From assembly GCA_003021785.1 (NCBI GenBank), contig PXQU01000013.1, positions 292,314-356,313 of the forward strand: a stretch of 64,000 bases of DNA. Reading direction: 5' to 3'. Each line of letters opens with the position of its first letter. Position 1 is the first letter of the stretch. Of this stretch, positions 16,919-26,225 are shown piece after piece. The notes under the pieces are model-generated. The model ran no database searches, was not told the origin of the DNA, and was given only the letters and a program-made list of their open reading frames with translations. The translations under genes and the position numbers were made by a program. Source of the DNA: Halobacteriales archaeon QH_7_65_31. Lineage in GTDB: Archaea; Halobacteriota; Halobacteria; Halobacteriales; Haloarculaceae.

Positions 16919-17656
16919 TTAGCGCCGTAGGTCGCCGTCGCTATCGACGAACAGCCCGACCTCGTCCAGCCACGCGGCGGTCGCCTCGGGCACGCGGCTT
17001 CCGGCCTGCTGGCGCGTCCGAATCGTCGTGACGGCGTTCACGAGATCGGAAGCCGTCTCCACGACCGGGCGATACGGGAGAAACGCCACGTCGTTCCCCA
17101 TATCGAGCGTGCGCTCGGTGAGCGACTCGACGGCCGGGTGGGCGTAGGCGTCCTGGAAGTCGATCTCCTCGCGGAACGCGGCGTAGTAGACCCGCCCGTC
17201 GGTCGTCGGCCCGAGTACGGTCTCGGTCGTCCGGATCTTCATGGCGGCGGCGTCGACCTGCTGGCGGGCCGTGAACACCGCCTCAGGTGTGAGAATCCCG
17301 ACCGACTGCACCTCCTCAGCATCGAGCAGATGACTCGCCGTGTTGCCGGCCCGTCCGGCGAACGTCTCACCTACTTGTCGCTCGAACCGCGCGTCCTCGA
17401 CGACCGGCGAGACGACGTCGCGAATCTCACGCTCTGCGGTCCCCTCGCCGCGAGCGTGTGTCTCGGGTAACGACTCGTCCGGGCGGACGTTCACGAGGAG
17501 GTCACCGCCGCTCGCTGCGACGGCGCGAACCACGTCACGCGCCATCGCAGTGTAAAGGTCAGCACACTGCTCGGGCGACAGCGGCGTCGTCTCGGCCAGC
17601 TCAGAGAGGACGAGTCCCGGTCGCGGCGGATCGATGAGAACGGCGATCGTAGTCAT
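16919..17656 (-). CDS. DUF2064-like protein (glycosyltransferase-A fold)
   Basis: A 245-aa protein. The N-terminus MTTIAVLIDPPRPGLVLSEL and the segment TTETVLGPTTDGRVYYAAFR match, weakly, the opening strand and VLGPaxDGGYYL motif of the DUF2064/TIGR04282 nucleotide-sugar-transferase-like family. In that motif the second glycine is replaced here by R, and the rest is divergent. It could be an inactive relative or have a haloarchaea-specific substrate. It is on the minus strand just upstream of the tRNA-Ser gene. No pathway can be inferred from its neighbours. Confidence 0.55.
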   Translation of the reverse strand: MTTIAVLIDPPRPGLVLSELAETTPLSPEQCADLYTAMARDVVRAVAASGGDLLVNVRPDESLPETHARGEGTAEREIRDVVSPVVEDARFERQVGETFAGRAGNTASHLLDAEEVQSVGILTPEAVFTARQQVDAAAMKIRTTETVLGPTTDGRVYYAAFREEIDFQDAYAHPAVESLTERTLDMGNDVAFLPYRPVVETASDLVNAVTTIRTRQQAGSRVPEATAAWLDEVGLFVDSDGDLRR

Positions 17657-17715
17657 ACCGACTGCTGGCGCGGCGTCACCTTGAGCTTTTTATTTCGGGA
17701 CGATCAGTGTGACGT

Positions 17716-17925
17716 ATGAACGGAGACCGGCAGCTCATTGCGCTACTCGTCGGGGGCATCGTCGTGCTCGCCGTCGGCTCGCTCGTCGTCCTCGCCCGCA
17801 ACACGCTCGGCAGCTATCCGACGAAAGCAGGTGCAGTCGTTGTGCTGCTGCTCGTGTCACTGCTCGTCGGGTCCGTACTCGGTATGAAGGGCCGGGAGTG
17901 GCTCCGGAATCCCGGCTACTGGTAG
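17716..17925 (+). CDS. small two-helix membrane protein
   Basis: A 69-aa protein with two predicted transmembrane helices (LIALLVGGIVVLAVGSLVVL at residues 7-26 and AGAVVVLLLVSLLVGSVLGM at 38-57) and a short loop. It ends with basic KGREWLRNPGYW. No recognised domain. GC3 and the acidic/basic distribution fit a real haloarchaeal gene. It is divergent from the DUF2064-like gene and convergent with aroC (6-nt gap). Function unknown. Confidence 0.6.
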   Translation: MNGDRQLIALLVGGIVVLAVGSLVVLARNTLGSYPTKAGAVVVLLLVSLLVGSVLGMKGREWLRNPGYW

Positions 17926-17931
17926 CCGGCA

Positions 17932-19155
17932 CTACTCGTCGAGAGAGTCAGCACTCGTGGCGGCATCGTCCGGGTCTGACTGCGGTGAAGCGGGATGATA
18001 CTCGGTGTCGTACTCGCCGGGCTGGTCGTCCAATCGATCGGGGTTGAGACGGCCACCCAGCAGCATGAAATCGAGCACCGTGCAGTACAACATCGCTTCG
18101 ACGACCGGCACGGCACGCGGCGGTAGCGACGGGTCGTGGCGACCGACGACCTGCGCGTCCTTCTCCTCGCCCGTCTCCCAGTCGACGGTGCGCTGTCGTT
18201 TCGGAATCGAGGTCGGCGCGTGCCACGTCGCCTCGCCGTAGATGGGTTCGCCGGTCGTGATCCCGCCCTGTAGCCCGCCGTGATCGTTGCCGACCGGGAC
18301 CGGATCGCCCTCGTCGCTCACCACCTCCGAACGGGTCCCGTCGTCGAACGTCCAGTCCTCGTTGCGGTCGCTCCCGCGAACGGCCGCGCTCTCGCGACCC
18401 TGTCCGTACTCGACGGCCGTCGTGGCCGGAATCGAAAACATCGCCTGCCCGAGCCGCGCCGGGAACGAATCGAACCGTGGCGCACCGAGACCGCGGGGAA
18501 CGCCGCGCGCCTCGAAGTAGATCGAGCCGCCGATAGAGTCGCCTTCCTGCTGGTACTCGTCGATGGCCGCCCGCATCTCCTCGGCCGTGTCGGGGTCTGC
18601 GCATCTGACCTCGTTCGCTTCGCTGTGTTCGAGGAGCTGCTCGAAGCTCACCTCCGGCGCCTCGATATCGCCGATGCGGTTGACGTGTGCCTTGATCTCG
18701 ACGTCGTGGGCAGACTGGTCGAGGACTGCCTTCGCGACTGCCCCGGCCGCGACCCAGTTGAGCGTCTCGCGGGCCGACGACCGACCGCCGCCGCCCCAGT
18801 TGCGCGTCCCGAACTTCGCGGAGTAGGTGTAGTCGCCGTGGCTCGGGCGCGGGGCCGTGACGAACGGCTCGTACTTGCCCGACCGAGCGTCCTTGTTCCG
18901 GATGACCATTCCGATCGGTGTGCCCGTCGTGTGCCCCTCCAGCGTCCCGGAGTTGATCGTCACTTCGTCCGGCTCGCCGCGGGAGGTAGTGATCATCGAC
19001 TGGCCGGGTTTGCGGCGGTCGAGTTCCGCTTGAATCAGCTCCTCGTCGAGTTCGACACCGGCGGGACAGCCGGAGACGGTCACGCCCATCGCGTCCCCGT
19101 GGCTCTCACCGTACGTCGTGAACTGGAAGAGCCGACCGAAGCGATTGCCGTTCAT
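17932..19155 (-). CDS. aroC: chorismate synthase
   Basis: A 407-aa enzyme catalysing the last step of the shikimate pathway (EPSP to chorismate, needing reduced FMN). Signatures: RLFQFTTYGESHGDAMGVTV (AroC signature 1), RKPGQSMITTSRGEPDEV, the phosphate-binding RPSHGDYTYSAKFG, GGGRSSARETLNWVAAGAVA (signature 2) and GNDHGGLQGGITTGEPI. The ATG at 19153-19155 is used because the family starts MxGNxFGxxF; an upstream ATG adds ten basic residues. It is downstream of aroA on the same strand, with 162 nt between. The C-terminal 30 residues are an acidic, non-conserved tail. Confidence 0.95.
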   Translation of the reverse strand: MNGNRFGRLFQFTTYGESHGDAMGVTVSGCPAGVELDEELIQAELDRRKPGQSMITTSRGEPDEVTINSGTLEGHTTGTPIGMVIRNKDARSGKYEPFVTAPRPSHGDYTYSAKFGTRNWGGGGRSSARETLNWVAAGAVAKAVLDQSAHDVEIKAHVNRIGDIEAPEVSFEQLLEHSEANEVRCADPDTAEEMRAAIDEYQQEGDSIGGSIYFEARGVPRGLGAPRFDSFPARLGQAMFSIPATTAVEYGQGRESAAVRGSDRNEDWTFDDGTRSEVVSDEGDPVPVGNDHGGLQGGITTGEPIYGEATWHAPTSIPKRQRTVDWETGEEKDAQVVGRHDPSLPPRAVPVVEAMLYCTVLDFMLLGGRLNPDRLDDQPGEYDTEYHPASPQSDPDDAATSADSLDE

Positions 19156-19317
19156 TACACGCAGTCGGGCGTGCGTCCATTTCAACCTTGCAGTAGAGGC
19201 GAGGGTTCAAATACGGAGACGGGCGCACCGACCCCGTGCAGTAACGATTCGCCCCGGTCGGTCGAGGCGGGTGTGTGACGACCCGGCCGGGAGCCGTCTC
19301 CGTCACCTGTTTGCCCC

Positions 19318-20598
19318 CTACTCACGAACGTCAGCACCGAGCGACCGTAGCGTCTCGAAGTAGCCCGGGAACGAGACATCGACGTGCCCGGCCCCCTCGA
19401 CGGTCACCGGCCCGGCGACGAGTCCGACGAGCGACAGCGCCATGATGATGCGGTGGTCGTCGTGCCCGGCGACCGTGCCGCCGGTGAGTGACGATTTTCC
19501 ACCGTGGACCGTCAACACATCTTGTTCTTCCTCGACGACTACACCGAGCGTGTCGAGTTCCTCGGCCATCGCGCTCACGCGGTCGGTCTCCTTGTACCGG
19601 ACGTGCTCGCAGTTGGTGATACGGGTCGTTCCGTCGGCGACAGCACCCAGCGTCGCGATCGTCGGTAACAGATCAGGCGTGTCACCCACGTCGACCGCGA
19701 CACCGGAGAGCGGCGACTGTTCGACGTGAATCTGGCCTGCGTCGCGGTCCCACTCCAGCGTCGCCCCCATCCGGTCGAGTATCGAAACGATTGCCGAATC
19801 CCCCTGTGCGCTCGGCTCGGCTCCATCGACGAGGAGTTCATCGTCCGCGGCGAGCGCGCCGGCCGCGAGCAGATACGACATCGACGAGAAGTCCCCGGGG
19901 ACGGCGTAGCTCCCGTCGACCGTCGCGTACTGCTGATCTCCCGGTACGCGGAACCCTTCGTCCGTCTCCTCGCTCTCGATACCGAACGCGTCAAGCAGTT
20001 CGATCGTGATCTCGACGTACGGCGCGGACTTCAGCTCCGTCGTCAGCTCGATCTCGATCCCGTCATCTGTGACCGCGCCGGCCATCAACAGCGCGGTGAT
20101 ATACTGCGAGGAGACATCACCGGGTATCGCTACTGCTCCCCCATCGATATCACCACCGACGACGAGCGGAGCCTGCCCGTTCGCGCGCGTGGACTCGGCC
20201 CGCCCGTCGAGATCGGACAGCGCGTCGAGCAGTGGCCCCTGTGGCCGCGATCGGAGCGACTCGTCGCCCGTAAGGACGGTCGCGCCGTCGGCCAGTGCCG
20301 CCGTCGCCGTCGTCAGTCGCATCGTCGTCCCGGAGTTCGCGCAGTCGATGACGTCGTCGGGCACGACCGGTCGCCCGTCGAACCCATCGACGACGGCGGT
20401 CGACTCCCCCCACGAGACGCGGCCACCGTACGCCTCGACAGCGCGGGCCGTTGCGCGCGTGTCGGCCGAGTCGAGGGGGTTCGCAACCGTCGTCTCGTCC
20501 GCGTAGCCGGCCGCCAACAGCGCGCGGTGCGTGTAGCTCTTCGACGGTGGCGCGCGGGCGACTCCGTCGATCGTGGACGGATGAATCGTGCGTTGCAC
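19318..20598 (-). CDS. aroA: EPSP synthase (3-phosphoshikimate 1-carboxyvinyltransferase)
   Basis: A 426-aa two-domain inside-out barrel enzyme that joins phosphoenolpyruvate to shikimate-3-phosphate. Visible motifs: [20 protein letters not shown] (PEP/S3P-binding lysine, serine, arginine), [20 protein letters not shown] (NSGT motif), [52 protein letters not shown] (catalytic RxKETDR) and [14 protein letters not shown]. All key residues are present. The gene is followed by aroC, and its promoter region is shared with the divergent M24 peptidase at 20687 (88-nt gap). Confidence 0.95.
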   Translation of the reverse strand: MQRTIHPSTIDGVARAPPSKSYTHRALLAAGYADETTVANPLDSADTRATARAVEAYGGRVSWGESTAVVDGFDGRPVVPDDVIDCANSGTTMRLTTATAALADGATVLTGDESLRSRPQGPLLDALSDLDGRAESTRANGQAPLVVGGDIDGGAVAIPGDVSSQYITALLMAGAVTDDGIEIELTTELKSAPYVEITIELLDAFGIESEETDEGFRVPGDQQYATVDGSYAVPGDFSSMSYLLAAGALAADDELLVDGAEPSAQGDSAIVSILDRMGATLEWDRDAGQIHVEQSPLSGVAVDVGDTPDLLPTIATLGAVADGTTRITNCEHVRYKETDRVSAMAEELDTLGVVVEEEQDVLTVHGGKSSLTGGTVAGHDDHRIIMALSLVGLVAGPVTVEGAGHVDVSFPGYFETLRSLGADVRE

Positions 20599-20686
20599 AG
20601 CCCATCTCTCCCCGGCGGAACAATCAGCCTACCGGCCACGGATCTACCAGCGGTAGGGCTTTAGTTCAGCGTGTCCGACGCCACGT

Positions 20687-21862
20687 ATGGACCCCGACTT
20701 CGGCCAGCTCGACGCGTATCTCGACGAACACGATCTCGACGGCTATCTCGTCGTCGCCGACGAGAGCGACGCAAACCAGCGGTATCTCTCCGGCTTCACC
20801 GCACCTGACCCGTTCACGACGCTCTACGACGGCGAGATCCATCTCCTCGTCAGCGCGCTCGAGTACGGGCGCGCCGAGCGCGAGGCCCGCGCTGCGACCG
20901 TCGAGCGCACCGCCGAGTACGACTACCGCGAGCTGGTACAGGAATACGGTGCGTCGGAGGCTGGCTACCGCGTCAGAGCGGCCTTCTGTGAGCGCTACGA
21001 CGTGAATGCCCTCGCGACTCCCTCGGATTTCCCCGTCGGGCTGGCCGACGGACTCCGGGAGCAGGGGATCGAAATCGCTCCCGACGAGGACGATACCGTC
21101 CAGCAGATTCGCGCGGCCAAACACGAGACGGAGCTCGATCATATGCGCACTGCCCAACAGGCGAACGAGCGGGCGATGGCGGCCGCAGAGCGGCTCATCG
21201 CCGCCGCCGAGATCGCCGACGACGGGACGCTCGTCCACGACGGCGAGACGCTCACCAGCGAGCGCGTCACGGAGGAGATCGAGGTGTCGCTGCTCCGGGA
21301 GGGCCACGCGCTCGATACGACCATCGTCGCCTGTGGAGCCGACGCGGCGGATCCACACGACCGCGGCTCCGGCCCGCTGCGCGCGAACGAGTCCATCATC
21401 ATCGATATCTTCCCGCGCTCGAAGGAGACCGGATACTACGCCGATATGACCCGCACCTTCGTGAAAGGTGAGCCGTCGGACACCATCCGCGAGTGGTACG
21501 ATATCACGCAGACGGCCAAGGAGGCGGCGCTGGATACGCTCGAAGCCGGAGTCTCCGGAAGCGAGGTTCACGACGCAGTCTGTGACGTGTATCAGGAGCA
21601 CGGGATTCCGACGCTCCGTGACGATCCACAGACGAACACGGGCTTCATTCACACGACGGGTCACGGCGTCGGACTCGACATCCACGAGTTCCCGCGCGTC
21701 TCCACGACTGAGAACGAACTCGAAGCCGGCATGGTGGTGACGATCGAGCCGGGCGTGTACGATCCCGAGTTCGGCGGTGTTCGCATCGAGGACATCGTCA
21801 TCGTTCGCGAGGGCGGCTACGAGAACTACACCGACTACGAGGAACGGCTCGTCGTCGAGTGA
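20687..21862 (+). CDS. Xaa-Pro dipeptidase/aminopeptidase (M24 family)
   Basis: A 391-aa protein with a creatinase-like N-terminal domain (residues 1-135) and a pita-bread catalytic domain. The five metal ligands are recognisable: two Asp (IIIDIFPRSKETGYYADMTR), one His (FIHTTGHGVGLDIHEFP) and two Glu (VVTIEPGVYDPEFGG and GVRIEDIVIV). It should hydrolyse N-terminal X-Pro peptide bonds in the cytoplasm with two divalent metals. The start at 20687 opens with the usual leader. It begins a run of plus-strand genes continuing to tyrA, 37 nt downstream. Confidence 0.9.
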   Translation: MDPDFGQLDAYLDEHDLDGYLVVADESDANQRYLSGFTAPDPFTTLYDGEIHLLVSALEYGRAEREARAATVERTAEYDYRELVQEYGASEAGYRVRAAFCERYDVNALATPSDFPVGLADGLREQGIEIAPDEDDTVQQIRAAKHETELDHMRTAQQANERAMAAAERLIAAAEIADDGTLVHDGETLTSERVTEEIEVSLLREGHALDTTIVACGADAADPHDRGSGPLRANESIIIDIFPRSKETGYYADMTRTFVKGEPSDTIREWYDITQTAKEAALDTLEAGVSGSEVHDAVCDVYQEHGIPTLRDDPQTNTGFIHTTGHGVGLDIHEFPRVSTTENELEAGMVVTIEPGVYDPEFGGVRIEDIVIVREGGYENYTDYEERLVVE

Positions 21863-21899
21863 ACGAACGGCTTTTGCGCCGGTCCACGCAAACGGGAGC

Positions 21900-22616
21900 A
21901 TGAACGTTCTCGTCGTCGGAGCCGGGGCGATGGGGCAGTGGCTCGCCAAGCGACTCTCTGCAGAGCATGCCGTCGCGGTCACCGATATCGACCCCGAGCG
22001 CGCTGCTGGTGTCGCCGCCGATCTCGACGTCGCGACTGACACCGGTGGGCAGTATGATCTCGTCGCCTTCGCCGTCCCGATGTCGACGGTCGAGACCGCG
22101 ACGCGTGAACACGCCGGTCGCGCCGATGCCGTCATCGACGTGACCGGCGAGATGCGCGACACGCTCGCCGCGCTCCGAGAGTCGTTTCCCGACGCCGCGC
22201 GCGTCTCCACACACCCGCTGTTCGCCCCGGCGAACGAGCCCGGGACGATCGCGGTCGTCGAGGATACCCCCGACGACCGGACGAACCGGATACTCGATGC
22301 GCTCACCGACGCCGGCAACGAGCTCTACCGGACCAGTATCGCTGAACACGACGAGGCGATGGAGACGGTGCAGGCGAAGGCCCACGCCGCCGTCCTCGCG
22401 TTCGCGCTCGCTACCGATGACGTGCCGGAGCCGTTCCATACGCCGGTTTCGGGACCGCTCGTAGAGCTGGCCGATGCTGTCACGACCGGCGACCCGGCTG
22501 TCTATGCCGAAATCCAGCAGCGATTCGACGGAGCGGACGAGCTGGCCGCCGCCGCCGAACGCATCGCGGCCGATCCCGAGACCGTCGCTACGCTGTTTGA
22601 GGAGGTGACTGAATGA
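21900..22616 (+). CDS. tyrA: prephenate dehydrogenase-type protein
   Basis: A 238-aa NAD(P)-binding protein. MNVLVVGAGAMGQWLAKRLS carries the Rossmann GxGxMG and D33 follows the second strand (VAVTDID). VAFAVPMSTVETATREH, VIDVTGEMRDTLAAL and ARVSTHPLFAPANEPGTIAV align with the prephenate-dehydrogenase active-site region (the THPLF motif is typical). The C-terminal helical domain is shorter than in bacterial TyrA, as in other haloarchaea. It would make 4-hydroxyphenylpyruvate for tyrosine, downstream of chorismate mutase encoded 5 kb away. The end overlaps the next gene by 4 nt. Confidence 0.85.
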   Translation: MNVLVVGAGAMGQWLAKRLSAEHAVAVTDIDPERAAGVAADLDVATDTGGQYDLVAFAVPMSTVETATREHAGRADAVIDVTGEMRDTLAALRESFPDAARVSTHPLFAPANEPGTIAVVEDTPDDRTNRILDALTDAGNELYRTSIAEHDEAMETVQAKAHAAVLAFALATDDVPEPFHTPVSGPLVELADAVTTGDPAVYAEIQQRFDGADELAAAAERIAADPETVATLFEEVTE

Positions 22617-24004
22617 CGGATACCCGCCAGTCGGTTCGAGACAACGCCCGCTATCTCCGCGAGGTTCGGCCCATCGACCCCGAGGAAATCTGGGAGTACG
22701 TCGATGGCAACCCACACCCCGCAGTCGTCCGGCAGGTGCTTCGCGAGTCGGTCGTCGAACTCGGGATTCGCGAGCGGGAAGACGGCGCGTTCGTCCCCGT
22801 CGAGGACGAGCCGCTGTCGGTCTCGTTCGCCGGCGTCGAGTCGTTCCCGACCGAGTACGGCGAGCTGCTCGAAACACTGCTCGTCGATGAGTACGGCGTC
22901 GGCTGGCCCGACGGAGACAGCGGCGAGCGGCTCCGAGAGACGGTTCGCGAGATGAAAGCGGAGTACTTCGCCGGGAGTTCCGTCGAGTACGACGAGGAGA
23001 CGAGGCTCGCGTACGCGCTGTACCATCTCCCCGATAACTACGCCGTCGTCCAGTACGTGTGCTCGCGGCTCGCCGACGCGGACCTGCTCTCGACGCGGCT
23101 CCGCGTCCTCGACGTCGGGGCGGGCGTCGGCGGCCCGATGCTCGGGGTCCACGACCTCCTCCCGGAGGACGCGCTCGTCGAGTATCACGCCGTGGAGCCG
23201 TCCGCCGCCGGCGACGTGTTCGAGACGTTCGCGGAGGAGACGCGCACCGGCTTCGAGACCACCCTGCATCGCGACAGCGCAGAGGCGTTCACCCCGCCCG
23301 GCGAGTTCGATATCGTCCTGTTCGCGAACGTGCTCTCGGAGCTGGACGATCCCGCAGCCGTCGCCGGCCGATATATGAAATCCGTCGCCCTCGACGGCTC
23401 GCTCGTCGGGATCGCCCCCGCCGACCGCGAGACCGCGATCGGGCTTCGCGAGACCGAGCGCGCGCTCGAACGCGACGGCGCGGGCGTCTGGGGACCGCAG
23501 GTGCGACTGTGGGACGGCTACCGCCCCGAGGACCGCGGCTGGAGCTTCGATGTCTCCCCCGATCTCGACACCCCGGCGTTCCAGCGGGCGCTCGATTCGG
23601 CGGCCGGCAGCGAGGGCGAGTTCGTCAACGTCGACGTGCAGTACGCGTTCTCGGTGCTCCGTCACGACGACGAGCGGATGGTCGATCTCTCGCTCGACAC
23701 CGATCGGTTCGCCAGATTCGCCGACAGCGAACGCCACGTCTCGAACCGCATCGACTGCGTCGCGCTCAAGCTCTCGCGGGATCTGAGCGACGGCGGCAAT
23801 CCGCTGTTCAAGCTGAGCGACGGTTCCGAGAGAACCGACCACTACGCCGTCCTAACCCGAGCGTCGACCCTGAACGCCGATCTGTCGCGGGCGACGTACG
23901 GCGATCCGCTGGTCGTCGAGAACGCGCTCCTGCTGTGGAACGACGACGAGGACGCATACAATCTGGTCGTGGACGACGAGACGATCGTCGATCGCGTCGG
24001 GTAA
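22613..24004 (+). CDS. Rsm22-family class I SAM methyltransferase
   Basis: A 463-aa protein overlapping tyrA by ATGA. Residues about 125-300 form a Rossmann methyltransferase core with motif I RLRVLDVGAGVGGPM, acidic loop YHAVEPS and motif IV FDIVLFANVLSEL. That LSEL motif is characteristic of Rsm22/METTL17-like proteins associated with the small ribosomal subunit. The N-terminal 100 residues are helical, and the C-terminus carries YAFSVLRHDDERMVDL. METTL17 relatives carry four iron-sulfur cysteines; I see only a C-poor chain here (C at about 149 and 383), so the cluster is probably absent. The role is probably in rRNA or ribosome maturation. Confidence 0.75.
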   Translation: MTDTRQSVRDNARYLREVRPIDPEEIWEYVDGNPHPAVVRQVLRESVVELGIREREDGAFVPVEDEPLSVSFAGVESFPTEYGELLETLLVDEYGVGWPDGDSGERLRETVREMKAEYFAGSSVEYDEETRLAYALYHLPDNYAVVQYVCSRLADADLLSTRLRVLDVGAGVGGPMLGVHDLLPEDALVEYHAVEPSAAGDVFETFAEETRTGFETTLHRDSAEAFTPPGEFDIVLFANVLSELDDPAAVAGRYMKSVALDGSLVGIAPADRETAIGLRETERALERDGAGVWGPQVRLWDGYRPEDRGWSFDVSPDLDTPAFQRALDSAAGSEGEFVNVDVQYAFSVLRHDDERMVDLSLDTDRFARFADSERHVSNRIDCVALKLSRDLSDGGNPLFKLSDGSERTDHYAVLTRASTLNADLSRATYGDPLVVENALLLWNDDEDAYNLVVDDETIVDRVG

Positions 24005-24052
24005 CGCTCGGACAGTCGGGGATGCTTTTACCGTCGCTCTCGAACCAGCGCC

Positions 24053-24835
24053 ATGGACGTGCTTCTCACCAACGACGATGGGATCGATGCCACCGGTCTC
24101 GGTGTGCTCTACCGTGCGCTCGACGCGATGGATGACGTGCGCGTCACCGCCGTCGCACCGGCCGACGACCAGTCCGCCGTCGGCCGCGCGATGAACCACG
24201 AGGTCGATCTCCGGACCCACGACTACGGCTACGCCGTTGAGGGGACGCCGGCCGACTGCGTCGTCGCCGCGCTCGGCGCGCTCGACACCGATCCCGACTT
24301 CGTCGTCTCGGGCTGCAATCGCGGCGCGAACCTCGGTGAGTACGTCCTCGGGCGGTCGGGAACCGTCTCGGCAGCCGTCGAAGCGGCCTTCTTCGACGTG
24401 CCCGCGATCGCCGTCTCGCTGTACGTCCCGCTCTCTGAGGACTTCGAGTTCGCCAACGTCGATACGCCCGCAAGTCAATACGCCGTCGCCGCGAGCGCGA
24501 CCGAGCATCTCGTGGCCGACGCGCTCGGTTCCGGTGTCTTCGAGCACGCCGACTATCTCAACGTGAACGCGCCCGTGCCCGAGGAGGGGCCCGCCGAGAT
24601 GCTCGTCACCCGTCCGAGCCACACCTACGAGATGGACGCCGAGCGCGACGACGACACCATCCACATCAAGGACCGCATCTGGAACCGCATGGCTAACGGC
24701 GACATTCCGGACCCGGAGGGAACGGACCGCCGGACTGTCATCGACGGGAACGTCTCCGTCTCACCGCTCACCGCGCCACACACGACCGAATCTCACCCCG
24801 GACTCGACGCGCTGACTGCCGCGTTCGACGGCTGA
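24053..24835 (+). CDS. surE: 5'/3'-nucleotidase SurE
   Basis: A 260-aa metal-dependent nucleotidase acting on nucleoside 5'- and 3'-monophosphates (survival protein E family). MDVLLTNDDGIDATGLGVLY has the family NDDG metal site (D8/D9). VTAVAPADDQSAVGRAMN, VSGCNRGANLGEYVLGRSGT (the conserved N and GTVSAA loop) and LNVNAPVP are the other blocks. All expected ligands are present. It lies 48 nt after the Rsm22-type gene. A carbonic anhydrase gene follows after a further 48 nt. Confidence 0.93.
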   Translation: MDVLLTNDDGIDATGLGVLYRALDAMDDVRVTAVAPADDQSAVGRAMNHEVDLRTHDYGYAVEGTPADCVVAALGALDTDPDFVVSGCNRGANLGEYVLGRSGTVSAAVEAAFFDVPAIAVSLYVPLSEDFEFANVDTPASQYAVAASATEHLVADALGSGVFEHADYLNVNAPVPEEGPAEMLVTRPSHTYEMDAERDDDTIHIKDRIWNRMANGDIPDPEGTDRRTVIDGNVSVSPLTAPHTTESHPGLDALTAAFDG

Positions 24836-24883
24836 TGTTGCCGCTTCTCCGAGAGCCAACTACACCCCTGTCGTGGCCGTGGT

Positions 24884-25561
24884 ATGGAGACGCTCGCCTC
24901 GCTGCTCGACGGAAACCACGATCACACCGCCCGCTTCGATGACGCGTTCACCGAGCTACAGGAGGGGCAGCGGCCCGGGGCCGTCACGGTCTGCTGTGCC
25001 GATTCCCGGGTCTTACAGGCGGACGCGTTTGGCACGGACGAGCCCGGGACCGTCTTCACCGTCGGCAACATCGGCAACCGCGTCGTCCAGACCGACGACG
25101 ACGAGACGGTCATCTCCGGAGACGTGCTGTATCCGCTCGTCCACACCGACACCAAGACCGCCGTCGTGCTCGGCCACACCGGCTGTGGGGCCGTCACCGC
25201 GACGTACGACGCACTCACCGGTGACGGCTCTGAACCGCCGGGGATCCAGCACTGTATCGATCTCCTCGCGCCGCGACTCGAACCCGGCATCGACCGGCTT
25301 CCGGACGGGCTCGACCGCGCGGCCGCGATCGACTGTCTCGTCGAGTACAACGTCGATCAGCAGATCGGTGCGCTCGCCGACAGCGACCACGTCCCCGACG
25401 ACGTGACGGTCGCCGGCTGCGTCTACGACTTTCAGGACCGCTACGGCGGTGATCGCGGCGCGATCCACGTCATCAACATCGACGGCGAGCGGGACTTGGA
25501 GACGCTCCGTGCGCGCCGTCCCGAGATCGCTTCGCGCGTGACTCGGCTGTGGGACTACTGA
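24884..25561 (+). CDS. beta-class carbonic anhydrase
   Basis: A 225-aa protein. Zinc ligands C38 (CCADSR), H98 and C101 (VVLGHTGCGAV) and the catalytic Asp40/Arg42 dyad are all present. TVFTVGNIGNRV replaces the usual RNAGN block. It should interconvert CO2 and bicarbonate. Compared with bacterial Can proteins the region before residue 30 is short and the C-terminus ends in SRVTRLWDY. It probably supports carboxylation reactions or pH balance. Confidence 0.88.
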   Translation: METLASLLDGNHDHTARFDDAFTELQEGQRPGAVTVCCADSRVLQADAFGTDEPGTVFTVGNIGNRVVQTDDDETVISGDVLYPLVHTDTKTAVVLGHTGCGAVTATYDALTGDGSEPPGIQHCIDLLAPRLEPGIDRLPDGLDRAAAIDCLVEYNVDQQIGALADSDHVPDDVTVAGCVYDFQDRYGGDRGAIHVINIDGERDLETLRARRPEIASRVTRLWDY

Positions 25562-25643
25562 CATCACCTCGTGTAGCCGCTGTCGCCGACGCGGCCCGCG
25601 ACAGTCGACAGTGACTTCTCCCTCGGTCGATGAGTAGCGTCTG

Positions 25644-26162
25644 ATGCCAGATCGGTCGACACTCACCGCGTCACTCACCAGCGAGCCGGCGACCTTCGCT
25701 GCCGACGCGAGCCGGTATCTCTCGACCGACTCGATCGAGCCGTACGAGTCGTTCGATCCCGCCGTCGTCCCCGTCCGGACGGACGACCTGCTCGAACGCG
25801 AGCGGCGACTCCTCTGGAAGGCGTGGACGCTCGACGAGGCTCCCTTCGGCGTGGTGTTGTCCGGAGCCGCGTACGAGGATAACCGGATTATCTACGCGAA
25901 CCGCTACTTCCGCGAGCTGTCGGGGTACGGACTCGACGAGCTGGTCGGAGAGAACCCGCGAATGCTTCAGGGGCCGGCGACCGAATCCGAGCCGGTCGCC
26001 CGACTCCACGAGGCGCTCCGAACGTGGGAGCCGGCGACCGTCGAGCTGTGGAACTACCGGAAAGACGGCGAGCGATTCCGGAATCGCGTGTCGTTGGTTC
26101 CCGTCCCCGACGACGCCGGCACGATAACCCACTGGTTCGGCATTCAGCGTCGGCTCGACTGA
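25644..26162 (+). CDS. single PAS/LOV-like domain protein
   Basis: A 172-aa protein. Residues about 65-170 form a PAS domain: APFGVVLSGAAYEDNRIIYA, FRELSGYGLDELVGENPRML, VELWNYRKDGERFRNRVSLV and HWFGIQRRLD, the normal LOV order. The flavin-binding GRNCRFLQ motif reads GENPRMLQ here, so the photo-adduct cysteine is replaced by proline and the arginine by Met/Arg in shifted positions. It has no kinase or output domain, so it likely works through protein contact. Upstream and downstream genes (carbonic anhydrase, MazEF-like module) give no clue. Confidence 0.75.
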   Translation: MPDRSTLTASLTSEPATFAADASRYLSTDSIEPYESFDPAVVPVRTDDLLERERRLLWKAWTLDEAPFGVVLSGAAYEDNRIIYANRYFRELSGYGLDELVGENPRMLQGPATESEPVARLHEALRTWEPATVELWNYRKDGERFRNRVSLVPVPDDAGTITHWFGIQRRLD

Positions 26163-26175
26163 GTAGCCAAACGCT

Positions 26176-26193
26176 GTGGGTAATAGTGGGTAA
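26176..26193 (+). promoter_or_regulatory. tandem GTGGGTAA repeats before the MazEF-like module
   Basis: GTGGGTAA occurs at 26176-26183 and 26186-26193, one helical turn apart. It is followed by TAAAAACTAT, a probable TATA region 27-35 nt before the ATG at 26226. It may be an operator for module autoregulation. Confidence 0.35.
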
Positions 26194-26225
26194 AAACTAT
26201 ACGACGGCGAGGCGTAGTACGCGTC

